From RGIG9041 sp045541455 (GTDB taxonomy: Bacteria; Bacillota; Clostridia; Oscillospirales; QAKW01), in contig JAZQJA010000025.1 in the NCBI GenBank assembly GCA_045541455.1, positions 1 to 32,168 of the forward strand: 32,168 nt of DNA. The letters run 5' to 3'. The notes beneath the pieces are model-generated. The model worked only from the letters and a program-made list of their open reading frames with translations. It had not been told where the DNA came from and did not search any database. The position numbers were made by a program, and so were the translations under genes. This document shows positions 15,673 through 24,108 of the stretch, piece after piece. How positions within the stretch are numbered: position 1 is the stretch's first letter; the number at the start of each line of letters is the position of its first letter.

Positions 15673-16782
15673 ATGGCAAGCTTATCATTAAAAGGTATTT
15701 ATAAAAGATATCCTGGCGGCGTAGTTGCTGTTTCGGATTTTAATCTTGAAATTGAAGACAAAGAGTTCCTTGTACTAGTTGGTCCTTCGGGTTGTGGTAA
15801 ATCTACAACTCTTAGAATGATTGCAGGTCTTGAGGAAATTACAGAGGGTGAACTTTATATCGGTGATAAAATCGTAAATGATATCGCCCCCAAGGATAGA
15901 GATATTGCTATGGTTTTCCAAAACTATGCTCTTTATCCTCATATGACAGTTTATGATAATATGGCTTTTGGTCTTAAACTTAGAAAGACTCCTAAGGATG
16001 AAATCAAACGTCGTGTTGAAGAAGCTGCTAAAATCCTTGACATCAGCCATCTTCTTGATAGAAAACCTAAGGCTCTTTCTGGTGGTCAGCGTCAGCGTGT
16101 TGCTCTTGGTCGTGCTATAGTTCGTGAGCCTAAGGTATTCCTTCTTGACGAACCGCTTTCAAACCTTGATGCTAAACTCCGTGCTCAAATGAGAACAGAG
16201 CTTTCTAAAATCCATCATAATCTTGCTACAACATTTATATATGTTACTCATGACCAGACTGAAGCTATGACAATGGCAAGTCGTATAGTTGTTATGAAAG
16301 ATGGTTTTATTCAGCAGGTAGACACACCTCAGAATCTTTATAAATATCCTTGCAACATGTTTGTTGCTGGCTTTATCGGTTCACCTCAGATGAACTTTGT
16401 CGAGACTGATATTGTTGAAAAAGAGGATGGTCTTTATGTAGATTTTAAAGGCAACTCATTAAAACTCCCTGAAAATAAAGTTAACGACGATGTTAAACAG
16501 TATATAGGAAAAACAGTTGTTATGGGTATTCGTCCTGAGCATGTTCATGATGAAGAAAGATATATAGAAGCAATGCCTCAGTATCTTATTGATGCAGACG
16601 TTGAAGTAGCTGAACTTATGGGTGCTGAAACATTCCTTTATCTAGATGTTGATGGTGCTAAGTTTACAGCTAAGGTTGCTCCTACAACAACAGCTAAAGC
16701 TGATGATAAGATAAAAGTTGTTCTTGATCTTGAATTTATACATCTCTTTGATAAGGATACTCAAAGAACAATTATTAACTAA
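15673..16782 (+). CDS. Carbohydrate ABC transporter ATP-binding protein (MsmX/UgpC/MalK type)
   Basis: ATPase subunit that powers uptake of oligosaccharides or glycerol phosphate. 369 residues: ABC domain with Walker A GPSGCGKST (37-45), Q-loop FQNYALYPHM (82-91), signature LSGGQRQR (135-142), Walker B VFLLDEP (155-161) and H-loop THD. The C-terminal OB-fold regulatory domain (about 240-369) of the MalK/UgpC group contains GIRPEHV. No permease or binding protein is nearby, which fits the MsmX-type ATPase that serves several sugar transporters encoded elsewhere. Codon use is visibly skewed towards CTT, GCT and CGT compared with neighbours, suggesting high expression. Own promoter, GGGAGGA ribosome site and terminator. 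Confidence 0.93.
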   Translation: MASLSLKGIYKRYPGGVVAVSDFNLEIEDKEFLVLVGPSGCGKSTTLRMIAGLEEITEGELYIGDKIVNDIAPKDRDIAMVFQNYALYPHMTVYDNMAFGLKLRKTPKDEIKRRVEEAAKILDISHLLDRKPKALSGGQRQRVALGRAIVREPKVFLLDEPLSNLDAKLRAQMRTELSKIHHNLATTFIYVTHDQTEAMTMASRIVVMKDGFIQQVDTPQNLYKYPCNMFVAGFIGSPQMNFVETDIVEKEDGLYVDFKGNSLKLPENKVNDDVKQYIGKTVVMGIRPEHVHDEERYIEAMPQYLIDADVEVAELMGAETFLYLDVDGAKFTAKVAPTTTAKADDKIKVVLDLEFIHLFDKDTQRTIIN

Positions 16783-16794
16783 TCGATTTTTTGT

Positions 16795-16838
16795 CCTACT
16801 TATTTTGGTGAAAGCCAATATAAGTAGGGCATTTTTTA
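16795..16838 (+). terminator. Rho-independent terminator after the ABC ATPase gene
   Basis: Long stem CCTACTTAT.TTGG / CCAA.ATAAGTAGG (14 positions, one T-T mismatch) with loop TGAAAG, followed by GCA and T6. Confidence 0.88.
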
Positions 16839-16930
16839 TTTTATAGCACATTTTTTGGCAAAAAAATATATAAAAAACTAAATTTATACAGTGCTTGTGC
16901 AATTTTAACAAATAATTTATAAAAAAACTG

Positions 16931-16959
16931 TTGAAATCGTGAGTGATTTATTATAAAAT
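16931..16959 (+). promoter_or_regulatory. Promoter of the PucR-type regulator / ftsEX operon
   Basis: -35 TTGAAA (16931-16936), 17-base spacer, -10 TAAAAT (16954-16959), 39 bases before the regulator ATG. It is the only good promoter seen ahead of the regulator-ftsE-ftsX-M23-ctp gene run. Confidence 0.6.
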
Positions 16960-16998
16960 AGTTTTATCATTAGTTATTTTGTATAGGGGGAATGCCAA

Positions 16999-18084
16999 AT
17001 GTCAAATAGATTTTTTCAAAGCGTTGTATATCAATTAAAGGATAGTATAGATAAAACTGTAGGAGTTTTAGATGAATATGGTACAGTTATAGCTTGTAGT
17101 GATTTAATTAAGATTGGTGAAAAAAGAGATCATATTATTCCATCTATCACAGCTACTATGGATATTGTTAAGGATGATAATTCTACATATAAACCGATAA
17201 ATCAATCTCAGGGTTTAGAATATATTGCATTTGTTGAGGATACTGATGAACTTGCCGAGAAATATATTTCCCTTGTAGTTATAGCAATGGTTAACATAAA
17301 GCAATATTATGACGAAAAATTTGATAAAAATAACTTCATTAAAAATGTTATTTTGGATAATATTTTGCCAGGTGATATTTATATAAAAGCTAGAGAATTA
17401 CATTTTGAAACTGAGGCTTATAGAGTAGCAATTTTAATTAGACTTTCAGATAAGAGTGATGTATCTGCGTATGATATTTTACAAAGCCTATTTCCTGACA
17501 GACAAAAAGATTTTATTATTAATGTAAATGAAACTGATCTTGTGCTTGTGAAAGAGGTTAAGGATACAAACGATAATAAGGATTTAGAAAAACTTGCTAA
17601 GAGTATTATTGATATCATTAATTCTGAACTTTATATTAAGGCTTATGTTGGCATTGGTACAATTGTAGATAGTATTCGTGATTTGCCTCGTTCATTTAAT
17701 GAAGCGCAGATTGCACTTGAAGTTGGCAAGGTTTTTGATACTGAGAAGTATATTATGACTTATGACAATCTGGGAATTGGTAGATTGATTTACCAACTAC
17801 CAACTTCACTTTGTGAGATGTTTCTTGCCGAGATATTCAAAAAAGGCTCAATCGATTCTCTTGACTATGAAACTCTGTTTACAATACAAAAGTTTTTTGA
17901 AAATAATTTAAATGTTTCCGAAACTTCAAGAAAACTATTTGTACACCGTAATACTTTAGTATATAGACTTGAAAAAATTAGAAAACTTACCGGACTTGAT
18001 TTGCGTAGGTTTGATCATGCGATAGTTTTCAAGGTTGCTCTTATGGTTAAGAGGTATCTGGTTTCAAACCCAACTAAATTTTAA
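16999..18084 (+). CDS. PucR/CdaR-type helix-turn-helix transcriptional regulator
   Basis: A 361-residue regulator of the PucR/CdaR (sugar diacid regulator-like) group. The N-terminal third (about 1-115) looks like a GAF- or diacid-binding-like sensor domain (TVGVLDEYGTVIACSD). The middle (about 130-250) has the CdaR GGDEF-like pattern around YVGIGTIVDSIRDLPRSFNEA. The C-terminal PucR HTH domain (about 295-355) contains NLNVSETSRKLFVHRNTLVY and RLEKIRKLTGLD. Such proteins usually activate nearby genes in response to a small molecule. ATG 16999 follows GGGGG by 9 bases. Only 14 bases separate it from ftsE, so it probably shares a transcript with the cell-wall operon; the terminator at 16795 separates it from the sugar ATPase. 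Confidence 0.88.
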   Translation: MSNRFFQSVVYQLKDSIDKTVGVLDEYGTVIACSDLIKIGEKRDHIIPSITATMDIVKDDNSTYKPINQSQGLEYIAFVEDTDELAEKYISLVVIAMVNIKQYYDEKFDKNNFIKNVILDNILPGDIYIKARELHFETEAYRVAILIRLSDKSDVSAYDILQSLFPDRQKDFIINVNETDLVLVKEVKDTNDNKDLEKLAKSIIDIINSELYIKAYVGIGTIVDSIRDLPRSFNEAQIALEVGKVFDTEKYIMTYDNLGIGRLIYQLPTSLCEMFLAEIFKKGSIDSLDYETLFTIQKFFENNLNVSETSRKLFVHRNTLVYRLEKIRKLTGLDLRRFDHAIVFKVALMVKRYLVSNPTKF

Positions 18085-18098
18085 TTCGGAAGGCTTAT

Positions 18099-18782
18099 AT
18101 GATTTTATTTGATGATGTTTTTAAAAATTATCCTAATGGCACAAATGCTTTAAACGGTGTGAGTTTTAAAATTGACGATGGTGAGTTTGTTTTTATAATT
18201 GGTCATAGTGGCGCAGGTAAGAGTACATTAATTAAATTATTGCTACGTGAAGAAAAACATACAAGCGGTAAAATTAATGTAAACGGTTTTAATATAAACA
18301 AACTTAAACAGAATAAAATTCCTGCACTTCGTCGTAGTATGGGTGTCGTTTTTCAAGACTTTAGATTAATTGAAACAATGACTGTTTACGAAAATGTTGC
18401 TTTTGCAATGAGAGTTATTGGCTGTTCTAATAAGACTATTAGACGCAGAGTACCTTATGTACTTGGAATAGTCGGTCTTGGTCATAAATCAAAAAATTAC
18501 CCTAAGGAGTTGTCAGGTGGTGAACAACAAAGAGTCGCGTTAGCTAGGGCTTTGGTAAATAACCCCAAAACAATTATAGCGGATGAGCCGACAGGCAATG
18601 TGGATCCCGCTTTAGCGCGTGAAATAATGGAATTGCTAATCGAAATTAATAAAATGGGTACAACAGTTATTGTTATAACGCACGACAAAAATTTGGTTAA
18701 TGATTTCAATAAACGTGTTATAGCTTTAAAGAATGGTCAAATAATTAGTGATACGACAGGCGGTTATGATGAACACAGGTAG
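18099..18782 (+). CDS. ftsE: Cell division ATP-binding protein FtsE
   Basis: ATPase half of the FtsEX complex, which uses ATP hydrolysis to control peptidoglycan hydrolases across the membrane rather than to transport. 227 residues: Walker A GHSGAGKST at 35-43, FtsE-typical VVFQDFRL near 83-90, signature LSGGEQQRVA at 138-147, Walker B TIIADEPTGNVDP at 158-170 and a THD switch. Its end overlaps ftsX. GGAAGG lies 6 bases before the ATG. Confidence 0.96.
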   Translation: MILFDDVFKNYPNGTNALNGVSFKIDDGEFVFIIGHSGAGKSTLIKLLLREEKHTSGKINVNGFNINKLKQNKIPALRRSMGVVFQDFRLIETMTVYENVAFAMRVIGCSNKTIRRRVPYVLGIVGLGHKSKNYPKELSGGEQQRVALARALVNNPKTIIADEPTGNVDPALAREIMELLIEINKMGTTVIVITHDKNLVNDFNKRVIALKNGQIISDTTGGYDEHR

Positions 18783-19671
18783 TATTTTATATTTTTTTAA
18801 ATCAGCTTTTAAAAGCATGTATAAAAATGCATTGATGACATTAGCTTCTGTTTTTGTCTTAATTGCGTGTATGCTTATAATTGGATGCGTATTTCTCGCA
18901 TCGGAAAATGTTATGAGTTTTATGGACAAACTCGAAGAACAAAATGAAATTGTTGCATTTATTAGTGACGATTATGATGACGATAGTTTGTCAAGAGACA
19001 AATTGTGTCAAAAGATTGAATCGTTAAATGGTGTTGGGTCGGTTGAATATATTACAAAAGAACAAGCCCTTGCTGAATACCGTGACAGTCTTGGCGAAAA
19101 TAAGGAATATCTTGACGGTTATGATGGTGAAGACAACCCGTTAAGGAATGAACTTAGAATAAAAATAAGTGATATCACGCTTTTTGAGAGTGTATCGAAT
19201 AATGTGTTGAATATGGAAGAAATAGCAAATGTTCGTGACTCTCAAGAAATTGTAGATATGCTTATATCTGTAAGGCAAGTAATGGGAGTTTTGGGCTTTT
19301 GGATTTTGGCTGTTTTGGCTATAGTTTCGCTGTTTATTATATCCAATACAATTAAACTCGCAATGTATAACAGAAGAAACGAAATTAACATAATGAAATA
19401 TGTAGGCGCAACAAATGGATTTATCAGATTTCCATTTGTTTTAGAGGGTGTATTAATTGGTTTGATTGCAGCTGTAGTGTCACTTGGCATTCAATGGTGT
19501 TTATATGTTTATGCTATTGTGCCTTTATTATCCGAACTTAGTTTTCTGTCAAGCAGCATCGTACCATTTAATGAAATGTTTAATAATTTGGTTATATGTT
19601 TTGGTTCTATTGGCTTATTGGTGGGTACATTTGGCAGCGCCTTGTCAATACGAAAATATTTAAAGGTTTAA
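18766..19671 (+). CDS. ftsX: Cell division protein FtsX
   Basis: Membrane half of FtsEX, about 301 residues. TM1 lies at about 24-45, followed by an extracellular loop of about 115 residues rich in acidic residues, the part known to contact hydrolase partners. Three more TM segments lie in the last 140 residues. The cytoplasmic NRRNEINIMKYVGAT motif between TM2 and TM3 is characteristic of FtsX. ATG 18766 (or the adjacent ATG 18769) is preferred to the upstream in-frame GTG at 18748, because AGGCGG lies just before it; either choice overlaps ftsE. The stop codon overlaps the next gene's start (TAATG). Confidence 0.95.
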   Translation: MMNTGSILYFFKSAFKSMYKNALMTLASVFVLIACMLIIGCVFLASENVMSFMDKLEEQNEIVAFISDDYDDDSLSRDKLCQKIESLNGVGSVEYITKEQALAEYRDSLGENKEYLDGYDGEDNPLRNELRIKISDITLFESVSNNVLNMEEIANVRDSQEIVDMLISVRQVMGVLGFWILAVLAIVSLFIISNTIKLAMYNRRNEINIMKYVGATNGFIRFPFVLEGVLIGLIAAVVSLGIQWCLYVYAIVPLLSELSFLSSSIVPFNEMFNNLVICFGSIGLLVGTFGSALSIRKYLKV

Positions 19672-20876
19672 TGTGTGTTATGAAGAGATTTTATTCAATT
19701 GTTGCTCTGATTATAGTGATTTTAATGGTAATTTCACTTTTTTCGGGCATTGTTATAACTACTTTTAATGCTAATGCAAGTTCGGTTTCTTCTATGCAAA
19801 AAGAACTTGATGATCTTGCCAAAGAAAAGGAAAAACTCGAGAAAGAATTAAATGTTATTTCAGAAAAAAAAGAAGAAGAATTAGAAAAAAAGAGTCTTAT
19901 TGATCAACAAATCAATGCTACACAATCAGAAATTTCTATATTAAATAATATTGTATCAACTTTGGAAACTGAACTTGAAAGTGCAGAAAGTGATTTGGCT
20001 GAAGCCGAGGCAAAACTTGATGAATATTTTGAATTGAGCAAAAATCGAATTCGTAGCGCTTACGAGCAAGGAAATGCATCATTTTTGGAAATTATAGCAA
20101 AATCTAAAAGTTTGTATGATTTTATCTCCAGAGTAGAAATAGTAAGACAAATTTCTCAAAAAGATCAAGAGGTCATTAACGAAGTAAGACAAAATAAAGA
20201 AATAGTTGAAGCAAAAAAAGAAGAAATTAAAAATAATAAAGAACAAAATGAAAAGGCAGTAAATCAACTTTCTGTAAAGGAAAAGAATTTATCTAAAAAG
20301 CAAGCCGCTAGCGATGAACTAATAGATGAAATGAATAGCGATATGGAGTCTACAAAGCGTGCAATTTTGGCTGCTGAAAAGGCAGAGGCTCAACTTCAAT
20401 CTGAAATTAGGGCTGCATTGTCACAAGATAGCGGTTCTAATGTTGTAGATTCGGGAGACTTTAGATGGCCTTTAGATAAAAAGTTTAATAATATAACCAG
20501 CAAGTTTGGTTATAGAACACATCCGGTAACTGGCGTTTATAAATTGCATACAGGTGTCGATATTGCAAGCTCGGGTATTAAGGGTTCTTCTATATATGCT
20601 GCAAAAGGCGGTACGGTAATTAAGGCAGGTTATAACAGAGGATATGGCAATTATGTAGTAATCAATCACGGTGATGGTTATGCTACTTTGTATGGCCACG
20701 CAAGTTCTCTTTGCGTTAGTTCTGGACAAGTCGTTGAAAAAGGCGATGTTTTGGGTTATGTTGGTAGCACAGGCTATTCTACAGGACCTCATTTACATTT
20801 TGAAATTATGATAAACGGAGAATATACTAATCCTCTCGGATATTATAGTGATGTTATGTCATTTACCTATTCATAA
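19671..20876 (+). CDS. M23 family murein hydrolase with coiled coil (EnvC/PcsB-position partner of FtsEX)
   Basis: Secreted peptidoglycan hydrolase or hydrolase activator, 401 residues. Signal peptide with probable cleavage after NANA (residue 36). Long coiled coil at about 38-250, rich in Glu/Lys heptads with a central break near SYEQGNASFLE. The C-terminal M23 (LytM) domain spans about 266-392. The zinc-site residues are intact: His293 and Asp297 in HTGVD, His343 in YGH, His374 and His376 in HLHFE. Unlike E. coli EnvC, whose LytM site is degenerate, this one should be an active endopeptidase. The architecture (FtsX-contacting coiled coil plus hydrolase) and the TAATG overlap with ftsX indicate control by FtsEX. 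ATG 19671 lies 4 bases after AAAGG; ATG 19680 is an alternative. Confidence 0.92.
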   Translation: MCVMKRFYSIVALIIVILMVISLFSGIVITTFNANASSVSSMQKELDDLAKEKEKLEKELNVISEKKEEELEKKSLIDQQINATQSEISILNNIVSTLETELESAESDLAEAEAKLDEYFELSKNRIRSAYEQGNASFLEIIAKSKSLYDFISRVEIVRQISQKDQEVINEVRQNKEIVEAKKEEIKNNKEQNEKAVNQLSVKEKNLSKKQAASDELIDEMNSDMESTKRAILAAEKAEAQLQSEIRAALSQDSGSNVVDSGDFRWPLDKKFNNITSKFGYRTHPVTGVYKLHTGVDIASSGIKGSSIYAAKGGTVIKAGYNRGYGNYVVINHGDGYATLYGHASSLCVSSGQVVEKGDVLGYVGSTGYSTGPHLHFEIMINGEYTNPLGYYSDVMSFTYS

Positions 20877-20891
20877 TTGAAAGGAATGCTT

Positions 20892-22061
20892 ATGAAAAAG
20901 AAGATTGAACTTGGTACGGTTATTTTTATTGTTATTGTTGCCATTGTTTTAGCCTCGCTTGCAACATATATGTATTTAACCAGTCTTTTGCCAAGCCTTG
21001 TTGCAAAAGAAAGTTTTTATGAGAGAATCAGCGAACTTTACAAAACTGTTGAACAACGCTATATCGGTGATGTTGATGATGATAAGGCTATGGATTCACT
21101 TTTAAGTGGTTATGTTGCAGGTATTGATAAATACAGCACTTATCTTGACAAAAATAACTATGCTACTTATGCAGCGCAGAGCGAGGGAAAATACTCTGGC
21201 ATTGGTGTAACTGTTAAATATATTACTAATTCTGGGTTATTAAAAGTTGTTACTGTAAAAAATGGTTCTCCTGCAGATGAAAAAGGGATTGAACCAGGCG
21301 ATTTTATATATAAAATTTCCGGTAAAAACGTTGTTGATATGACATATAATGATGCTGTTACTATGCTTACGGCAGAGAATGGAACAACACTTGAAATTGT
21401 CATTTTGCGTGATGAAAAAGAAATATCTAAATCTATTACAATTGGAGAGTATGTTACTTCTTCGATTGAATATAGAATTATCTCTGACGATGTTGGATAT
21501 GTATCTATAAGTGAATTTGATAATACAACTTTTGATGACTTTAAATCCGCTATTGAAAAACTTTCCGAGGATGGTGCAAAACAGTTTATTTTTGATGTTA
21601 GAAACAATACCGGCGGTGCACTATCATCTGTTGTAAGTGTGTTGGATTATTTATTACCTGAAGGTAATCTTGTTACCTTAAAGGATAAAAATGGAGAGGA
21701 AAAACAATATTCTTCTGATGCATCATCGTTTGATAAAAAATTTGTTGTTATAATTAATTCATCAACTTTAAGTGCAGGTGAATTATTTGCAGCGTGTGTT
21801 CGTGATTTTAATGCTGGAAAACTAGTGGGTGAGACAACTTATGGTAAGGGTTATGCACAAGAAATAATTCCTCTCAGTGAAGGTGCATTATATCTTTCTA
21901 CTAAACTTTATTATCCACCTAATGGAGAAAATTTTGAAGGTGTTGGAGTTTCCCCTGACGTTGAGGTGAAATTATCTCCTGAACTTGAAGATAGATTTTA
22001 TGAACTTGCAGATAAAGAGGATCTGCAGTTGGTTTGTGCACTTGAACAGCTTGGGAAATAG
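20892..22061 (+). CDS. C-terminal processing protease (S41 family, PDZ domain)
   Basis: Membrane-anchored extracytoplasmic serine protease, 389 residues. Single TM anchor at about 10-30. PDZ domain at about 100-180 (YSGIGVTVK, GIEPGDFIYKISG). S41 catalytic domain to the end, with Ser294 in STLSAGELF and Lys319 in TYGKGYAQ forming the expected Ser-Lys dyad 25 residues apart. Such CtpA/CtpB proteases cut envelope proteins; in spore formers CtpB-like enzymes also act in sporulation signalling. Its place behind ftsEX and the M23 enzyme suggests it could process or turn over the hydrolase; that is inference. ATG 20892 follows AAAGGA by 6 bases; an in-frame TTG at 20877 would precede the ribosome site. 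Confidence 0.94.
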   Translation: MKKKIELGTVIFIVIVAIVLASLATYMYLTSLLPSLVAKESFYERISELYKTVEQRYIGDVDDDKAMDSLLSGYVAGIDKYSTYLDKNNYATYAAQSEGKYSGIGVTVKYITNSGLLKVVTVKNGSPADEKGIEPGDFIYKISGKNVVDMTYNDAVTMLTAENGTTLEIVILRDEKEISKSITIGEYVTSSIEYRIISDDVGYVSISEFDNTTFDDFKSAIEKLSEDGAKQFIFDVRNNTGGALSSVVSVLDYLLPEGNLVTLKDKNGEEKQYSSDASSFDKKFVVIINSSTLSAGELFAACVRDFNAGKLVGETTYGKGYAQEIIPLSEGALYLSTKLYYPPNGENFEGVGVSPDVEVKLSPELEDRFYELADKEDLQLVCALEQLGK

Positions 22062-22072
22062 CGACCTTGAAT

Positions 22073-22106
22073 AAAAATTACCGCCATATCATTGGCGGTA
22101 ATTTTT
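22073..22106. terminator. Bidirectional terminator
   Basis: Perfect 14-base stem (A5 TTACCGCCA / TGGCGGTAA T5) with loop TATCAT, between the converging ctp and flavin reductase-like genes, overlapping the latter's stop codon. Confidence 0.9.
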
Positions 22107-22602
22107 ATTTAATTATAATGTTAGTTATTTCTCCTATATACATTCTGTGCATTCCGCCACTAGCGTAAGTTTTTTCGTATGACGCCTTGTCAATAAAGTT
22201 TTCGGCGGATATATCTTGAGAATATATTTTTTTACACAGTATTGTAATTTTTGCTTGTTCAAAATAAGGAGTGTTGTCTTCAGAATACAATAATTTTAAA
22301 CCTGAAATTTTTATTTTATCTTCGTTTTTTCCTGAAACTCTTCCGCAATATTTAAGCTTTTCTTTAAAATTATCGTTAAAAAAGGATAATGAAAATGTGC
22401 TTTCCTGCTCTAGAAAATTAAAAGTGTATCTTTCTGGACGAACATATATGTGCGCAACATTTTTAAAAAATAATACTCCAAAGCCACCAAAACTTGCCGT
22501 CATTGTGTTGACTTTGTCATTGTTGCCTGCTGTTATAAGCATCCAATCGTCTGCAATTAGTTTGAAAATATTATCATTTAGTTCTTTTGGTGAAATGTTC
22601 AT
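22105..22602 (-). CDS. Flavin reductase-like (FMN-binding split-barrel) protein
   Basis: Protein of 165 residues that resembles the flavin reductase-like domain family. Such proteins bind FMN in a split beta-barrel and reduce flavin or use it in small redox steps. Visible pattern: DWMLITAGNNDKVNTMTASFGGFG near residues 20-43 (the usual TVN-M-S-G region), IYVRPERYTFNFLEQESTFSLSF near 53-75 and the closing GGMHRMYIGEIT. Substrate unknown. ATG 22602 has a strong GGAGG site 8 bases upstream; an earlier in-frame start at 22617 would overlap that site. Monocistronic and divergent from the DUF3343 gene. Confidence 0.82.
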   Translation of the reverse strand: MNISPKELNDNIFKLIADDWMLITAGNNDKVNTMTASFGGFGVLFFKNVAHIYVRPERYTFNFLEQESTFSLSFFNDNFKEKLKYCGRVSGKNEDKIKISGLKLLYSEDNTPYFEQAKITILCKKIYSQDISAENFIDKASYEKTYASGGMHRMYIGEITNIIIK

Positions 22603-22714
22603 TATCGTTACCTCCAATAGATTATATTATCATCTTACTTTAATAATTTCAAGTTTATGGCGTTTTTAGGTATATATGAATATTATAAATTGAATTATAA
22701 TTCAGGTGATAAAA

Positions 22715-22948
22715 ATGAAATTAAAGTGTAAAAATATGACTCAAGCTATGAAAGCAAATCGATTGCTTTATCAAAATGGTATTCAATCGCGTGTTGAAAA
22801 AATTAGCGATGATCCGGAAATTAAAGGTTGTGTATATAGTATTTGTTTTAGTGATAAATATCTAAATCATGCATTAGAAATTTTAAACAACGGGGGAGTT
22901 ATACTTCATAAAAAAGAAAAGTACGGATATGGAGTTGATAATGGATGA
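22715..22948 (+). CDS. DUF3343 protein (putative Se/S carrier-like)
   Basis: 77-residue protein that fits the DUF3343 family, annotated elsewhere as putative selenium/sulfur carrier-like. It has an MKLKCKNMTQAMKANRLLYQ helix after the first strand, then GIQSRVEKIS and a short segment with Cys39 and Cys44 (GCVYSICF), where the family keeps a cysteine. The basic tail is short. ATG 22715 follows AGGTGAT by about 5 bases. Its stop codon overlaps the start of the cysteine desulfurase-like gene (ATGA), so the two are made in step. A role as sulfur or selenium acceptor for that enzyme is inferred from position. Confidence 0.75.
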   Translation: MKLKCKNMTQAMKANRLLYQNGIQSRVEKISDDPEIKGCVYSICFSDKYLNHALEILNNGGVILHKKEKYGYGVDNG

Positions 22949-24078
22949 TTTACTTTGATAATGCAGCATCTTCTTTTCCTAAACCGCCGTTAGTGTCTAA
23001 ATCGGTAGGCAAATGGCTTGATATAAACGGTGCTAATCCAGGTAGGAGCGGACATAAACCCTCTATTGAAGCTTCAAAAATAGTATATAATACTAGAGAG
23101 TCTCTCGCGAATATGTTCAATATAATAATGCCTGAAAATGTTGCGTTTGTTCCTAATGCAACTTATGGTTTGAATGTCCTTATTCAAGGAATTATGCAAA
23201 AGGGAGATCATGCTGTAACAACTAATTTGGAACATAACAGTGTTTTGCGTGTTTTGAATTTGATTTCTTCGAGAGGTGTATCGTATGATGTTGCGGATGT
23301 TGATTTATATGATGATTGTAAAACCATTGATAATATTTTGAAGTTGATAAATAAGAAGACAAAAGCAGTGATATGCACGCAATGTTCAAATGTATGCGGC
23401 AAAATAATGCCGTTAAAAAGTCTATCGGATGCCTTGCCCGAAAATGTTGTGCTGATTGTCGATGGTTCTCAGGGTGCTGGAATAATACCTACAGATCTTG
23501 AAGAACTTGATATTGATTACTATTGTGCACCTTCACATAAAGGTTTATTAGGACCACAAGGATGCGGATTTATAGCTATAAGAGGTGCTATGCCAAAAGC
23601 TGTAATAGTAGGGGGAACGGGGAGTGAAAGTTTTAGCTTTGCGCAACCGGAATATCTACCCGATTTTATTGAAAGCGGAACTTTGCCTACACCAATAATC
23701 AGAGGCATGTATGAGGGTATTAAATTTATTCAAAATATTGGTATCGAAAAAATATATAAGAAGAAAAAGATGCTTACTGATTATGCCACAGAGCAACTTA
23801 TGAAAGTGAATGGTGTAATCACGTATACAGATCCTGCTCGCTCAGAATTTATTGGATGCACATGTTTTAATGTTGAGAACACTCATTCTGATAAAGTATC
23901 GGACTATTTGGCTAAAAACGATATATGTGTCAGAAGTGGTTTTCACTGTGCGCCACTTTTTCACAAAAAAATGAAAACCGAAAATATCGGTATGATTAGA
24001 ATAAGCTTTGGGTACTATAATGATAAAAATGAGATTGATTTTTTAATAAAAAAATTAAATAATTATTTGAAAAATTAA
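22945..24078 (+). CDS. Cysteine desulfurase family protein (class V aminotransferase fold)
   Basis: PLP enzyme of 377 residues in the cysteine desulfurase/selenocysteine lyase group, close to the EF2568-type subfamily often seen beside selenium-related genes. It would take sulfur from cysteine (or selenium from selenocysteine) and leave it as a persulfide. Visible: N-terminal YFDNAASS, His97 in NLEHNSV (PLP stacking), Asp173 in IVDGSQGAG, the PLP Lys199 in APSHKGLLGPQG, and the active-site Cys336 in VRSGFHCAP. No IscU/SufU scaffold or selD is in the window, so the acceptor may be the DUF3343 protein encoded just upstream. A hairpin with T7 follows the gene. Confidence 0.9.
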   Translation: MIYFDNAASSFPKPPLVSKSVGKWLDINGANPGRSGHKPSIEASKIVYNTRESLANMFNIIMPENVAFVPNATYGLNVLIQGIMQKGDHAVTTNLEHNSVLRVLNLISSRGVSYDVADVDLYDDCKTIDNILKLINKKTKAVICTQCSNVCGKIMPLKSLSDALPENVVLIVDGSQGAGIIPTDLEELDIDYYCAPSHKGLLGPQGCGFIAIRGAMPKAVIVGGTGSESFSFAQPEYLPDFIESGTLPTPIIRGMYEGIKFIQNIGIEKIYKKKKMLTDYATEQLMKVNGVITYTDPARSEFIGCTCFNVENTHSDKVSDYLAKNDICVRSGFHCAPLFHKKMKTENIGMIRISFGYYNDKNEIDFLIKKLNNYLKN

Positions 24079-24108
24079 AAGTTTGTATTTATTTTAAAAT
24101 ATTTATAT

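Noticed and set aside
16839..16930. Regulatory RNA between the sugar ATPase terminator and the regulator promoter
   Set aside because: The stretch is AT-rich with short A and T runs, without a convincing stem or promoter.
21167..21607. 146-codon open frame antisense inside the S41 protease gene
   Set aside because: Shadow of the PDZ and protease coding region; no ribosome site or family pattern.
22271..22669. 132-codon plus-strand frame antisense to the flavin reductase-like gene
   Set aside because: The minus-strand gene has a strong ribosome site, matching terminator and family pattern; the plus frame has none.
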